Position numbers and translations under genes: made by a program
The notes under the pieces: generated by a model
What the model was told of the DNA's origin: nothing
Databases searched by the model: none
Seen by the model: the letters and a program-made list of their open reading frames with translations, nothing else
Part shown: piece by piece, positions 51,621 to 61,554 of the stretch
Layout of the letters: each line of letters starts with the position of its first letter
Position numbering within the stretch: position 1 is the first letter of the stretch
DNA from: Phaeodactylum tricornutum CCAP 1055/1
Lineage: Eukaryota; Bacillariophyta; Bacillariophyceae; Surirellales; Neidiaceae
DNA length: 64,000 nucleotides
Reading direction: 5' to 3'
Assembly (NCBI RefSeq): GCF_000150955.2
Contig: NW_002238036.1
Coordinates: 199,938-263,937, forward strand

Positions 51621-53570
51621 ATGTCACCTCAAGCTGTAAACGATGGATCTGTCACCTCGATCGATAAGAAGGTCCGCGATGAAGTCCGCACTATTGATTT
51701 TCTTCATCATGAGCACGAACACCAGAACAACGGCTGGGGGCGCGGTATCGTAAAAGATTTTCGTAAGACAATCGGAACTCACTGGGTCAACGAAATGACC
51801 AACTTTAACCAGAAGTCGATTGCTGTTTCCTTTTTCATCTTCTTTGCGGCTGTCGCTCCCGCGATTACTTTCGGTGCCGTCTATTCCAAGGTAAGATATC
51901 TACGAGTTGTTGTTTTCGCCTTTTCATGGGACATCTTTCATACCATATTGTGAACTTTTTCATAGACTACTAATGATGCCATTGGCGCTGTCGAGATGCT
52001 CATTGCGACTGCTTGGTGCGGAATTGTCTACGCACTTATGGGAGGACAGCCCATCATGATCAACGGTGGAACCGGTCCCGTTCTCGCCTTTAGTGCCGTG
52101 CTCGTCGACATTGCCGACAACATGGACGTCAACTTTTTGACTTTAAATGCCTGGACTGGTCTCTGGGTTGCAGGATTTTTGTTCATTGCGGCTTTTGTTG
52201 ACTTAAACCGTCTCTTGAAGCATGCTACTCGCTTCACCGACGAAATCTTTGCCCTGTTAATTGCGTCCATCTTCGTGATTGATGCCCTTGGTAGTCCCTT
52301 TTCTGATGTAGGTATTTACTGGTACTTCACCCGCAGCCATGATTCGCATGACGAATTCGAAGACCAGGAAGACTACTCATACATGGCCACAGCCTTTCTC
52401 AGCGCCGTTCTCTGTCTGGGAACAACCTGGTTGGCCTTCTTCCTGAGGGATATTAAGTTTTCGCCCTACTTTCCCAACGATTCTTGGCGCACTCTCATCT
52501 CCGATTTTGCCGTGGTTGCCTCCATTCTGATCTGGACTTTGATTGCCAACGGGCTCTTCGACAATGTTGAAGTGGAGCGCCTCAATGTCCCGGATAGTAT
52601 CACGCCGACTCAAATCTGCTGCACCGCCGATTGCATGACGTCGTTCCCCGATGACTGTCCCGATATTACACCGTACGGACGCCGTTCCTGGATTGTGGAC
52701 CTTGGTGCCGTCAATGGAAAGTCTTGGATCCCTTTTTTTGCCGCCATTCCGGCTCTTTTGGCATTTATCCTTGTTTTCTTGGATGATGGTATTACCTGGC
52801 ATTTGATCAATCACCCTAGCAATAAGCTTACTCACGGAGATGCTTACAACTGGGACACGGTCGTTATTGCTGCTATGATCGCCGTCAACTCGATGCTTGG
52901 TCTTCCCTGGTTGGTCGCCGCCACTGTCCGATCCCTCACCCACGTCAATGCTCTCGCCGAACGTAGTGAGAACGGCAAAATTATCAGTGTGCAAGAAACA
53001 CGCTTGACGCATTTGGGTATTCACTTGCTTGTGCTCGCTGCTCTCTTTGCATTGGATGTGCTCAAGCTCATCCCTGTGCCAGTCTTATACGGAGTCTTCT
53101 TGTACATGGGAGTGGCCAGCTTGGCCACCAACCAGTTCTTCCAGCGCTTTCTGATGTTTTTCATGCAGCCCTCCAAATATCCGGATGAGCCGCACACCAA
53201 GTTCATGGCTCCAAAACGTATGCATCTATTCACAGGTATTCAGCTTGGACTTTTTGTGATCTTGACTGTCTTCCGATCCATCTCTGTGATTGCCATTGCC
53301 TTCCCGATCGTCATCAAGGCCTGCATTCCAGTCAGGATGTACATGTTACCACGTTACTTCACCGAAGAAGAGCTCATCATGATCGATACCGATGATAGTA
53401 TCGTCGACGAGTATCTCAGTTACAAGGAGTTCAGGGGCGAGAAAATTCCGGTCCGTCACCGAGGCCAGCAAGAACCCGAGGAAGTGCCCATGGTCCGCAT
53501 TACGGAGCACCCGAACTTACATGTTGCTGCAGATGACGGCAGCTCAGAAAATTCTGGCAACAAGGTTTGA
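51621..53570 (+). CDS. SLC4: SLC4-family bicarbonate transporter
   Basis: Membrane transporter for HCO3-, part of the diatom CO2-concentrating system. Two exons are inferred, 51621-51890 and 51966-53570 (75-bp GT-AG intron), giving 624 residues. After a hydrophilic N-terminus of about 60 residues come the anion-exchanger membrane segments: AAVAPAITFGAVYSK, then GQPIMINGGTGPVLAFS, both typical of the SLC4 core. Further segments include the region PWLVAATVRSLTHVNALAE and LYGVFLYMGVASLATNQF, highly typical of the family. There is no large cytosolic band-3-type N-domain. The C-terminus is acidic and cytosolic. Upstream CRE-like sites suggest CO2 control. Confidence 0.93.
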
Positions 53571-53833
53571 AATCCATAAGAAAGCACAACGATTCAATAA
53601 CATCAAATTTGTCCGTGCCAGTCTCGCAAGATCATGCCGCCCGTTCCAGTTCTAGAGAAACTAATTTTGCAGGTAATGAGAAACGTTTTATCCATATTCC
53701 CAAACACCTAGTGTCTCTTTGATCTTGTAGACTTTGACGCGCTTGAGTGTACAACGCAGACTTCATCCGCCTCAAATGAGATGTCAAGAATGACATTTCA
53801 ATGAAAACAAATTGCAACGAGTTCAACCGCATT

Positions 53834-55414
53834 TTATTTGCTGATCTTACGGTTTCGTCCGTCACGCACGTTACGTTTCCATTCAGGCGGCAAATCGTTC
53901 CAGGGAATATCGTGTCCATCCTGACCACCCAGTAGCTCCCGATACGTTTCAACCGGGACTGCTTGGCGGAGCTGCCATAGGACACCACTGGAGACTTGCC
54001 CGCGTTTACAGGCTTCCCGAAAAACAGTAGGTGCGAAGCTACGATCCTTGACCAAAAGATTGGCACACGCTTTTAAGACAGTCCCAAACGTAAAGTGGTC
54101 AGGACCGTAGTCGCGAAGCACTTTATGATACAGTTTCTTGACGAGTTCTAGCACTCGTGGCGTGGATCTAGACGTTGCGCATGCGTTCAGTAAATTATTG
54201 AAGGTATAGCGATTTGGCAATACATCATTTTCTTTCATTTTCAGAAATACCTTGTACGCTTTCAGCGCTTTGTCCTCTTCTTTCGATACAGCATATGCAT
54301 GAATGAGAGTCGAAAAAGAAATAGCGTTGGGCTTTAGCGACATATCTTGTGTCTTTTCAAAACGAATCAAAACTTCTTCCAATAACGCATAGGCTCGATC
54401 CACGCGTCCAGACTGACTCCAAGCGTCCATAGAGGTTGTGTAAGAACGCGCATTGGGTGAAATTCCGCGAGTTTGCATTTTGTCCAGCATAGCTTGTACC
54501 TGTTCACCGGCATCCGCGTTTCCCGACCGCGCTATCGCGTGCAACACGTTATTGTAAGAAATGACATCAGGTTGCATTGGAATGGATGCCAAGATATCTA
54601 GACATTCAGATACAGCCACTTCGCCACCACATTTGGCATAGGCAGAGAGCAAGGTATTATACGAAATCAAGTTTGGTTCCAGAGCCAAATCGCCAGTTAC
54701 CAGGAACGCACTCTCCAAGTCTTCAAGGATCTTTTCGGCCCGTCGAGCCGCCTCTAAGTTTCCTTTGCGAGCCAGGGCATCCATGACGGTACTGTAGCTA
54801 CGTACGTTCGGTTTGATGCGGACCCGTGGAGGGCCTTGCGAAATCTCTATATCCGACAGGGTTCCATCCGAAAGGCGATCGTACCATGCCCGATTGGCTT
54901 CGACTTGACTTTCGCAGAGATCCTTCATATCCTGTAAAAGCTGCTCCGCTACTTTGGTTGAGGGGACTTGAAGAATGCGGGCCGGGGTGACTTTCGCCAC
55001 GGCTTTGATTACGGAGTTGTAAGCAACGGTATCGGGACGTTTCATATTTCGCAAGGTCTCCAGGGCCAGAGTGGCGGCGGTCACATTCCGCTGGCGAGCG
55101 CACTGTGATGCCCAATCCGCCAACTGTAGATTTATTTGGTAAGTTTCTTTATCTTCGTCGTGTTCCAAAGTCTCTGAAGCGGATTGATTATGAATGTGTT
55201 GAGCGGGATCGCCGGACTTGACGGAAGCTGAGCGTGAAGAGGCATATAGCGGTATTTGCGTTCTCAGGATCAAGGACGGCACGCCGTGCTCTCGGAGCTG
55301 AGCGCCTGTGGACGGTGTCCAGCTTTCCGTAAACGTCAATAGTAACATGAGCGCGTTGCAAAGTACGACCCATTGATTCATACAACTAAGATTGACACGG
55401 GTACGGATTCTCAT
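53834..55414 (-). CDS. Pentatricopeptide repeat (PPR) protein, probably organellar
   Basis: RNA-binding helical-repeat protein that usually acts in processing or translation of organelle transcripts. The frame is open from 55525; I place the start at ATG 55414, which gives 526 residues and a signal-peptide-like segment (MNQWVVLCNALMLLLTFTES) followed by WTPSTG, an aromatic +1 residue as for diatom plastids. ATGs at 55507 and 55381 are alternatives. Repeats of the type PNVRSYSTVMDALARKGN, PNLISYNTLLSAYAKCGG, PDVISYNNVLHAIARSGN and PNRYTFNNLLNACATS show about eight PPR units. No editing or endonuclease domain is visible at the C-terminus. Target RNA unknown. Confidence 0.88.
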   Translation of the reverse strand: MRIRTRVNLSCMNQWVVLCNALMLLLTFTESWTPSTGAQLREHGVPSLILRTQIPLYASSRSASVKSGDPAQHIHNQSASETLEHDEDKETYQINLQLADWASQCARQRNVTAATLALETLRNMKRPDTVAYNSVIKAVAKVTPARILQVPSTKVAEQLLQDMKDLCESQVEANRAWYDRLSDGTLSDIEISQGPPRVRIKPNVRSYSTVMDALARKGNLEAARRAEKILEDLESAFLVTGDLALEPNLISYNTLLSAYAKCGGEVAVSECLDILASIPMQPDVISYNNVLHAIARSGNADAGEQVQAMLDKMQTRGISPNARSYTTSMDAWSQSGRVDRAYALLEEVLIRFEKTQDMSLKPNAISFSTLIHAYAVSKEEDKALKAYKVFLKMKENDVLPNRYTFNNLLNACATSRSTPRVLELVKKLYHKVLRDYGPDHFTFGTVLKACANLLVKDRSFAPTVFREACKRGQVSSGVLWQLRQAVPVETYRELLGGQDGHDIPWNDLPPEWKRNVRDGRNRKISK

Positions 55415-55931
55415 TCTGGCAAGCGGCCTGCCTTGAGAAAAATTAGGTCTTTTCGTAATCGGCCCGTCGAACGAAAGAGCCTCATAATTTTGGTCCGCAG
55501 CTACCATGAAAGCACCCTTTGACAAAAAAGCGTCTTCAAGACCCTCGAAGACCCGACTGTTCGTTGTCGTTTCCGTTAGCTGTGTTCCTCGAAGTTGTGA
55601 GAGTGTTTTTGTTGATGCAAAAGCGTCGAGCGTGAAACGGTCGGCTTTACAATCGGTGCAAGTGGGCAGTCAGAGCGAATGCAACTGTAAATTAGAGAAT
55701 AGTGAACACCCGGATGTTCAACTAGACTTCGAAGATGATGCTCTGATGGTAGCTGTGTGTGGTCACTTTATTAATATCAATAGCATAAAATTGATGTGTT
55801 TGCTGTAATCCCTGGCATTTATGCATCTTCTCGCTCACTTTTAGCTAGATCGGACTGAGCGGGTCTTTTCGTTTTGTTCGGCTTGAAGGAGCTTCATAGT
55901 CAATGCAAAAGTACAGTGAGCGGAACCGAAC

Positions 55932-55936
55932 AAAAA
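55932..55936 (-). terminator. Pol III T-run after the tRNA gene
   Basis: AAAAA on the plus strand is TTTTT on the tRNA strand, 12 bases after the mature 3' end. It fits a Pol III terminator. Confidence 0.7.
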
Positions 55937-55947
55937 GTGAGTTGAAG

Positions 55948-56033
55948 AGGTCTTACCGAGATTCGAACTCGGGTTAATGGAAGCTTCTATAATTTTCAGA
56001 ACCCATTGTGATAACCAACTACACTATAAGACC
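55948..56033 (-). tRNA. tRNA-Gln (anticodon CTG) with a short intron
   Basis: The minus strand folds as a cloverleaf: acceptor GGTCTTA pairs with TAAGACC, the D arm follows (TAGTGTAGTTGG, box A), and the T arm is CCGAG-TTCGAAT-CTCGG (box B). The anticodon arm has stem ATGGG with TCCAT (one G-U pair) and loop TTCTGAA, giving anticodon CTG. About 13 extra bases after position 37 are the intron, at the canonical place. The discriminator is T, as in other eukaryotic tRNA-Gln. CCA is not encoded. Confidence 0.88.
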
Positions 56034-56096
56034 ATGAAGTGACGCTCAGTTCTTGATATATTATACTATATAAACTTTCAATTTAGACTTCGACGG

Positions 56097-56821
56097 TACT
56101 CGGGACGGAAACAGTCGGTACGCGTGCCGGACAGTCATTGGTCATTTTCAAAACAAAAACGGGATTTTCGGTCGGCGTCACTTTTTTAGGGTTAGGACTA
56201 ATAATTATGTTCCCAAATTTTCATTGTGTGTGTGCCTGTTTGTGCGCATTCGAGTGTGTGTGTGTGTCAATTTGTACGAGTGTTTCGTTTCCGGCACATC
56301 CATCGCTACATGCCGATTGGCCAGTCCATTCACGTCAATGCCCCGCTCCGACTGCAACTATTGAACTGCCAAATCAACCAAAAGGTGTGCCAATTCTTGT
56401 GAATTGCCCCACCTTCCGCGCAACCGAGACCCACAATGACACAACACGGAGCGCGATGTAAGAGGTCTCCCTGATTCCACCTACGCGGCCGGACTGACAG
56501 TGATAGCTGATCGTACCGGGTCTACGGCTGCTCCAACCTGCCTCCCCCCCCCAGGTCTCTGTCCGCATCGTCCTACGTGTCACTCACTACTCGGAAGCAC
56601 GACACGCACTGCACTTGCACGTAGCCACTCTGGTTGACTACTACTATAAATACAAAGGATGGTGAACGTCTAGGTCTCAAAATTCCCCTCGAGAGTGAGT
56701 TCCTCAAACACATCACCACCATTCCACGGCACCTCACCCATACATCAAATCAAAGTCCTTCCCGCCCCACCCTTCTCCGAGCTCCCTCACTACAAACCCG
56801 CCAACGTTGCGGTAGGAGTAC
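56097..56821 (+). repeat. Duplicated ~730-bp upstream block, copy A (before the C2-TerD gene)
   Basis: Aligns over its length with 60661-61404 in the same orientation. Shared landmarks include GGACAGTCATTGGTCATTTT (an inverted CCAAT box), TTAGGGTTAGG, TTGTTTCGTTTCCGGCACA-type sequence, CCACCTTCCGCGCA, ACACAACACGGAGCG, GTCCGCATCGTCCTACGTG and CCGCCAACGTTGCGGTAGGAG. Identity seems roughly 75-80% with indels. An open frame runs through it into the TerD gene but without an ATG, so it is probably promoter and leader. Confidence 0.85.
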
Positions 56822-56945
56822 CCTGGCGTCGGCAACATCGAGTCTTTGTCACTCTGGTCTATCCGATTTACTAAAATTTCTGTCTTCTTCCAGAGAGAGG
56901 CGAGGAGGCAGTGTATCTTCATACTCTCAAGAAGATTTCCAACAA

Positions 56946-58676
56946 ATGTCCACGCCGGTAACACAGCTATTGGATGGTCTCACATTGCTTGTGCAAGTTC
57001 ACGAAGGGCGAAATCTAGTTGCTAAAGATCGCGCCTTGCTAATTGGAAAAAAGACTACTTCCGACCCTTACGTTTGTGTGTATTGGGGCCAACGTTATTT
57101 GGGCCAAACAAGGGTACAGCACCAAACGTTGGCACCCGTCTGGAACCAAACCTTTTGCGCTGCACTTGACTATCAAGAAGCAAACGCTTTGCTGTATACG
57201 TCAGCGACACACCAACAGACGCAGATCCCCAGCATCATTTTGAATCTGTTCGATTTCGATTTCTTCTGCAACGCTGACCCAATGGGGACAATAGAAATCA
57301 CCTCGAGCGATCGATGGAACGATACTCATCGTCAATGGCTGAAGGTAGGGCCAGGGTCTGGGACAAACCACTGCCGCAACGCCACTGGTGAAGTATGCGT
57401 ATCGATCTTGCTCAAGACCCGGCAGCTGCTGCGGCTTGTACCGGGTAACACTCATCGACTTAGTTACCCACACGTCAACATTGGACTATCATGGCAACCT
57501 GAGAACGGTGTGCACATTGACATGGACGCCGCCTTAGTTGCTTTTGACGCGGTCGGCGAAGTTCTGATAAAAGAAACCGTCTACTTCGGAAATCTGCAAA
57601 ATAGCAATCAAAGCATTATCCATAGCGGTGACGACCCTACCGGAGAGGCTGTGAGGGACGACGAAACCATTGAGGTTCATTTGGACAGTATTCCACTTCA
57701 TGTTAAGTGCCTCTACTTACTCCTCAGTGTTGCTACTCCTCACCAAACTCTGGAGCAGATCAAATCAGCACTGATTCGTTTCTACCACCAATCCTTACAA
57801 ACCGGCACGAAGGGTCCAGGAATCTGCGGGCTAACACCCTCCGACTTTGGTGGCGCCACTACTCTGATTGTTGCCCGTCTCAGTCGCGACCTTAGTCATC
57901 CACAGCAATGGATGCTGAATCCGATCGAAGCTTCTGTAAGTCCAGATCGCGATTTTGGTACACTCATTTCGAAACTCAAGTCCTACACTCGTGATTTGGC
58001 ACCCTCGGTACGCATTGACCCCAATGAACGCATCGCCATCATGCGCAAAGACGGAGTTGTGCGATTGCGCGATTTTTGTCCGGACCGCGTAGTTCCATCG
58101 ACCGTCTCGTTTGGTTTAGCATGGGATGTGACGAATGGGGTTTCAATTGATCTCGATGCATCCGCCATTTGCTTGGATAGTAATATGGAGCTGGTGGATA
58201 AGGTCTATTTTGGTAATTTGCAATCGAGCGATCACGCAATTCAACACGCTGGCGATCAACGCAGCGGAGACTCAGCAGGTGACGACGAAACCATCAGTGT
58301 TTCTCTGCAAATGCTGAATCCGCGTATCACCTACATAGGTTTCGTGATCAGTTCTTTCTCAGGCCAGGAGTTGGACGACATCGCACTAGCTTCCTGTCAT
58401 TTGTACGACACGGCATCGGTACGGGATATCGCTCGCTACTCATTGACCAATGCCCGAGCACTGGACAAGCACACGGCCTTAGTCATGGGATGTCTTTACC
58501 AGGACGAAGGAAGAGAATGGATGTTGCGAATCATCTCGAAGCCGGCGCAGGGGCGTAGCGTCCATGACAACATCGAAGAGCTACAAAACTTTTTGCGCCA
58601 GAACCCCCCTGCGTCGCCAGTTGTTTGTGTTGAAGAAGAAGAGATTGATCTCAGTATGCCCGCGTTTGTCCCTTGA
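56946..58676 (+). CDS. C2-TerD-TerD domain protein
   Basis: 576 residues from the first ATG. A C2 domain (about 10-130) opens with LTLLVQVHEGRNL and contains SDPYVCVYWG and LFDFDFFCNADPMG, so it can bind Ca2+ and membranes. Two TerD domains follow: the first (about 175-365) with DMDAALVAFD and HSGDDPTGEAVRDDE, the second (about 386-560) with DLDASAICLD and HAGDQRSGDSAGDDE. Both keep the Asp-rich Ca2+ ligands of bacterial TerD stress proteins. C2 plus double TerD would give several Ca2+ sites on one chain, suggesting a Ca2+-regulated membrane-linked stress sensor. Upstream sequence is the duplicated block also found before the ATP-grasp gene. Confidence 0.88.
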   Translation: MSTPVTQLLDGLTLLVQVHEGRNLVAKDRALLIGKKTTSDPYVCVYWGQRYLGQTRVQHQTLAPVWNQTFCAALDYQEANALLYTSATHQQTQIPSIILNLFDFDFFCNADPMGTIEITSSDRWNDTHRQWLKVGPGSGTNHCRNATGEVCVSILLKTRQLLRLVPGNTHRLSYPHVNIGLSWQPENGVHIDMDAALVAFDAVGEVLIKETVYFGNLQNSNQSIIHSGDDPTGEAVRDDETIEVHLDSIPLHVKCLYLLLSVATPHQTLEQIKSALIRFYHQSLQTGTKGPGICGLTPSDFGGATTLIVARLSRDLSHPQQWMLNPIEASVSPDRDFGTLISKLKSYTRDLAPSVRIDPNERIAIMRKDGVVRLRDFCPDRVVPSTVSFGLAWDVTNGVSIDLDASAICLDSNMELVDKVYFGNLQSSDHAIQHAGDQRSGDSAGDDETISVSLQMLNPRITYIGFVISSFSGQELDDIALASCHLYDTASVRDIARYSLTNARALDKHTALVMGCLYQDEGREWMLRIISKPAQGRSVHDNIEELQNFLRQNPPASPVVCVEEEEIDLSMPAFVP

Positions 58677-58875
58677 GAAGATGATGAGATCGTTGAAGTG
58701 CCCTTTTGTGAGTTTCCTGATGAAGAAACTATCGTCAGTCCAAGCTCATAGAATTGTTTTCGAAGTATGGAGATTCATACTCCGTGCACCTCTCCAGAAA
58801 AAGCTCTGAATATATATTAGGATTGTGCGCAAGTAAAGATGTTGTTTTGCAAATATTCCCAAGTTCATAAAAAAA

Positions 58876-60546
58876 TTATACGGCCATTATTTTAATGGGC
58901 TCCACGTTTTCGGTATCGTCATCCCGATTGGTGTGTTCCGAGTTCTTAATATCCTTCAGTGGTGCCATTACTTCAATATCTTCCTCACCGTCGCTGTGTC
59001 CTGCGGGAGGACCGTGGCGAACCAAATCCATCAGTTCCGTTACGGTCGTTTGCGTCAACACCGTCGCGTGGCGCGCGTAGTACGCGAGCGTGACAAAGAC
59101 GACTCCACACAACAGCATGTTGAGGGTTTGCACTACCAGACTCCCGTCGGCACCAGCCCCGGGAATGACAATCGGAATGAACTGCACGTTTCGACACATA
59201 AAGACGTGAAACTGCAAGACGTACGTTTCCAAGGTGATACGACCAAAAAACTCCAAAGCTTCCGAGTGCAACTCACACAGATACCGTGACGAATTGCGCA
59301 GCATGAGCCATCCCGCCACGGGAATCCAAAAGACGTAGGGATGGATGGGATTGTACGTGAACTTGTCCTGGATGTGTCCGAACAAGATCCACCACAGAGC
59401 GATCAGACCGACTCCCCCTGCCCGTTGCATCCACATGGCTCCCGCGCGGACTTGCTCGCCACCGTAGCACCACTGTATATAGCTCTTGAAGTGTCCCCAC
59501 GAAAACCCGGACAATATGCCAACCCACGCGCTGTAGCGATCGGATGTGAATCGAAAGTAGTATTCGTCGGAAAACAATTTGAGGAAATGACTCGCCTTGG
59601 TTTCGTAAAAAAGTACGTGAACGAGGAAGCACACGGCAATCGCGAAAATGTTGCTGTGAGTCCGTGACCATTTTTTCCGGCTTTCCACTGCCTGTGCCAG
59701 GGCACACGTGGCCATGGTAATGAAAAAAGCGGCCGTGTGCAAGGGAACAACGTAGTACAGTTCGAGCGGCACGGTCAAGAAAAGACTGAGTAGTATGGGA
59801 AAGTAGTTGATGCGGAGCCACATGGAAATGGCACGCTCGAGACTAAAGTCCGACTTCTTGTCAAAGTACTGGAAGTTTCCGAACCCTGTCATCCATACGT
59901 AAGCCTACGAGACGGAAGGGACAAAAGGCGGGAGGTAAGGGTGCCCGCATCGATAACGAGAAGCAGTTCGGGACGAGCACGGAGTCCAACTTTATGAATT
60001 CACCAGCTTCTCGAACACGTACCGAAACAAAGACTCGAATCGCATTGTAGGCACCATAGTATCGATAATAGTGGTACTAGAACGATGAAACAGTCAGAGA
60101 GGGGTAAGTCAATTCGTATAGCAACGGCTAAGCATTCCTGTACGACTACTCTTGCGTGGCGAGTTCCCGAAGCGTACCATAATAAAGGCCCACTGCATCC
60201 ATCCCTTCCATTCTTCCGTCTGCGGTCGCGAAAGCAGCTGCACACCCCGAGAGCTGGAATTGCCGTCGTGCTTGAGTGTCGCGATACCCGCAATGAGCAA
60301 GAGCGCGTTCATGGCCCAGAACATGTAGGGCTTGGCGTTTTCGTTGCGTGGGTACGAGTGGGGCCAGTTGTTCCCGACGTAGGCGACGACGAGCACGACG
60401 GCAATCTGTCCCTGCGCCAAGAGAAAGTCCTTGCGACCTTTCCAGTGATTGGAAAGTAGATTCACAGCGTTGTTCATTTTATTTTGTTTTTGTTTGGGAC
60501 TGTAAATGTCGCTTGCGTTGTCCTTTCTGGGCCTTGTTTTGGCCAT
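58876..60546 (-). CDS. CAS1-type (CASD1-like) multi-pass O-acyltransferase
   Basis: Three exons are inferred on the minus strand: 60546-60178, 60076-60023 (only 54 nt) and 59904-58876, with GT-AG introns of 101 and 118 bp; 483 residues. The joined sequence keeps the family core: LLSRPQTEEWKGWMQWAFIM, YHYYRYYGAYNAIRVFVS (exon 2), AYVWMTGFGNFQYFDKKSDF. Many membrane segments follow, as in the acyltransferase domain of human CASD1 (sialate O-acetyltransferase) and plant RWA proteins, which acetylate glycans in the Golgi. The lumenal esterase-like domain that CASD1 has at its N-terminus is absent, as in RWA proteins. The C-terminus is acidic. ATG 60477 is an alternative start. Confidence 0.87.
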
Positions 60547-60660
60547 GGTCGAGGCGAGGCCTACGCAACCTGTGGGATGCGGTTCCGTGTTCGTTCGGAA
60601 AAAGGATGCCGTTGGCTCGGTGTTTACAGTAGTTACCTTCGCTAGTTCAGAAATACTACG

Positions 60661-61404
60661 GGTACTTACGACGGAAACGGTCGGTACTCGTATCGGACAG
60701 TCATTGGTCATTTTCAAACAAAAACCAGAACGATACGTTTCGGTGGGAGTCTCCCCTCTATTGTATTAGGGTTAGGGTAATCAAATGTCTGTCAGTCCCT
60801 AATGTGTGTGTGTGTCTGTGCATGTCAATGGGTGCGATTGTTTCGTTTCCGGCACAGCCATCGTTCCGTACTGACCGTGACAGGCGATGGACTGCAACAA
60901 CGACAACCGTAACGGCGACACTCTTACTAACTGGGGATACGAGAGCACTGCCAACGGTGTGCCAATTTTTGTGGAATTACCCCACCTTCCGCGCACCCGA
61001 GACCGACAATGATACAACACGGAGCGTGATGTGAGAGGTCTCTTCCATTGCCACCTACTACGCGATGGCCTGACTGTAATGTCGGATCGTACCAAGTCTA
61101 CGGTTGCTCCTACTACCTCGAGGTCCCTGTCCGCATCGTCCTACGTGTTTGTCACGACTAGCGACAGAGCACGTCATACACTGCACTTGCACGTACCCAC
61201 TCTCGTTGACTACTACTATTATGACAAAGGATGATGAACGTTTTGGGGCTCGAGGTCTTTAAATTCCCCTCGAGATCGAGTTCCTCAAACACACCTCCTC
61301 CATTCCACGACACCTGATCCCATACATCACATCACAGTCCGTCCCGCCCCACCCCCTTCTCCGAGCTCCCTGACTGCAAACCCGCCAACGTTGCGGTAGG
61401 AGGA
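60661..61404 (+). repeat. Duplicated ~730-bp upstream block, copy B (between CAS1-type and ATP-grasp genes)
   Basis: Second copy of the block at 56097-56821. It starts about 115 bp upstream of the minus-strand acyltransferase start and ends about 150 bp before the ATP-grasp start, so it occupies a divergent promoter. It also carries the inverted CCAAT box and TTAGGGTTAGGG (60766-60777, a telo-box-like motif), placed as in copy A. Confidence 0.85.
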
Positions 61405-61554
61405 CCACACAGCTTTTTCATTTTGTTTCTCATTCGGTTTCAGTTTCGTCGACTCGCACAACTTGAACTCAACGAAAGGACACATATTTTTTCTTGACCA
61501 GACGATACACGTACGCACAAACAGAACCATTCACAGTCAACGCATCATCGCAAT

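Noticed and set aside
56634-56945. N-terminal extension of the C2-TerD protein by 104 residues
   Set aside because: The upstream frame has no ATG and falls within or next to the duplicated block; the first ATG at 56946 directly precedes the C2 domain.
60766-60777. TTAGGGTTAGGG as an interstitial telomere
   Set aside because: Only two units, at the same place in both copies of the duplicated block, with ordinary genes around; a telo-box-like promoter motif is simpler.
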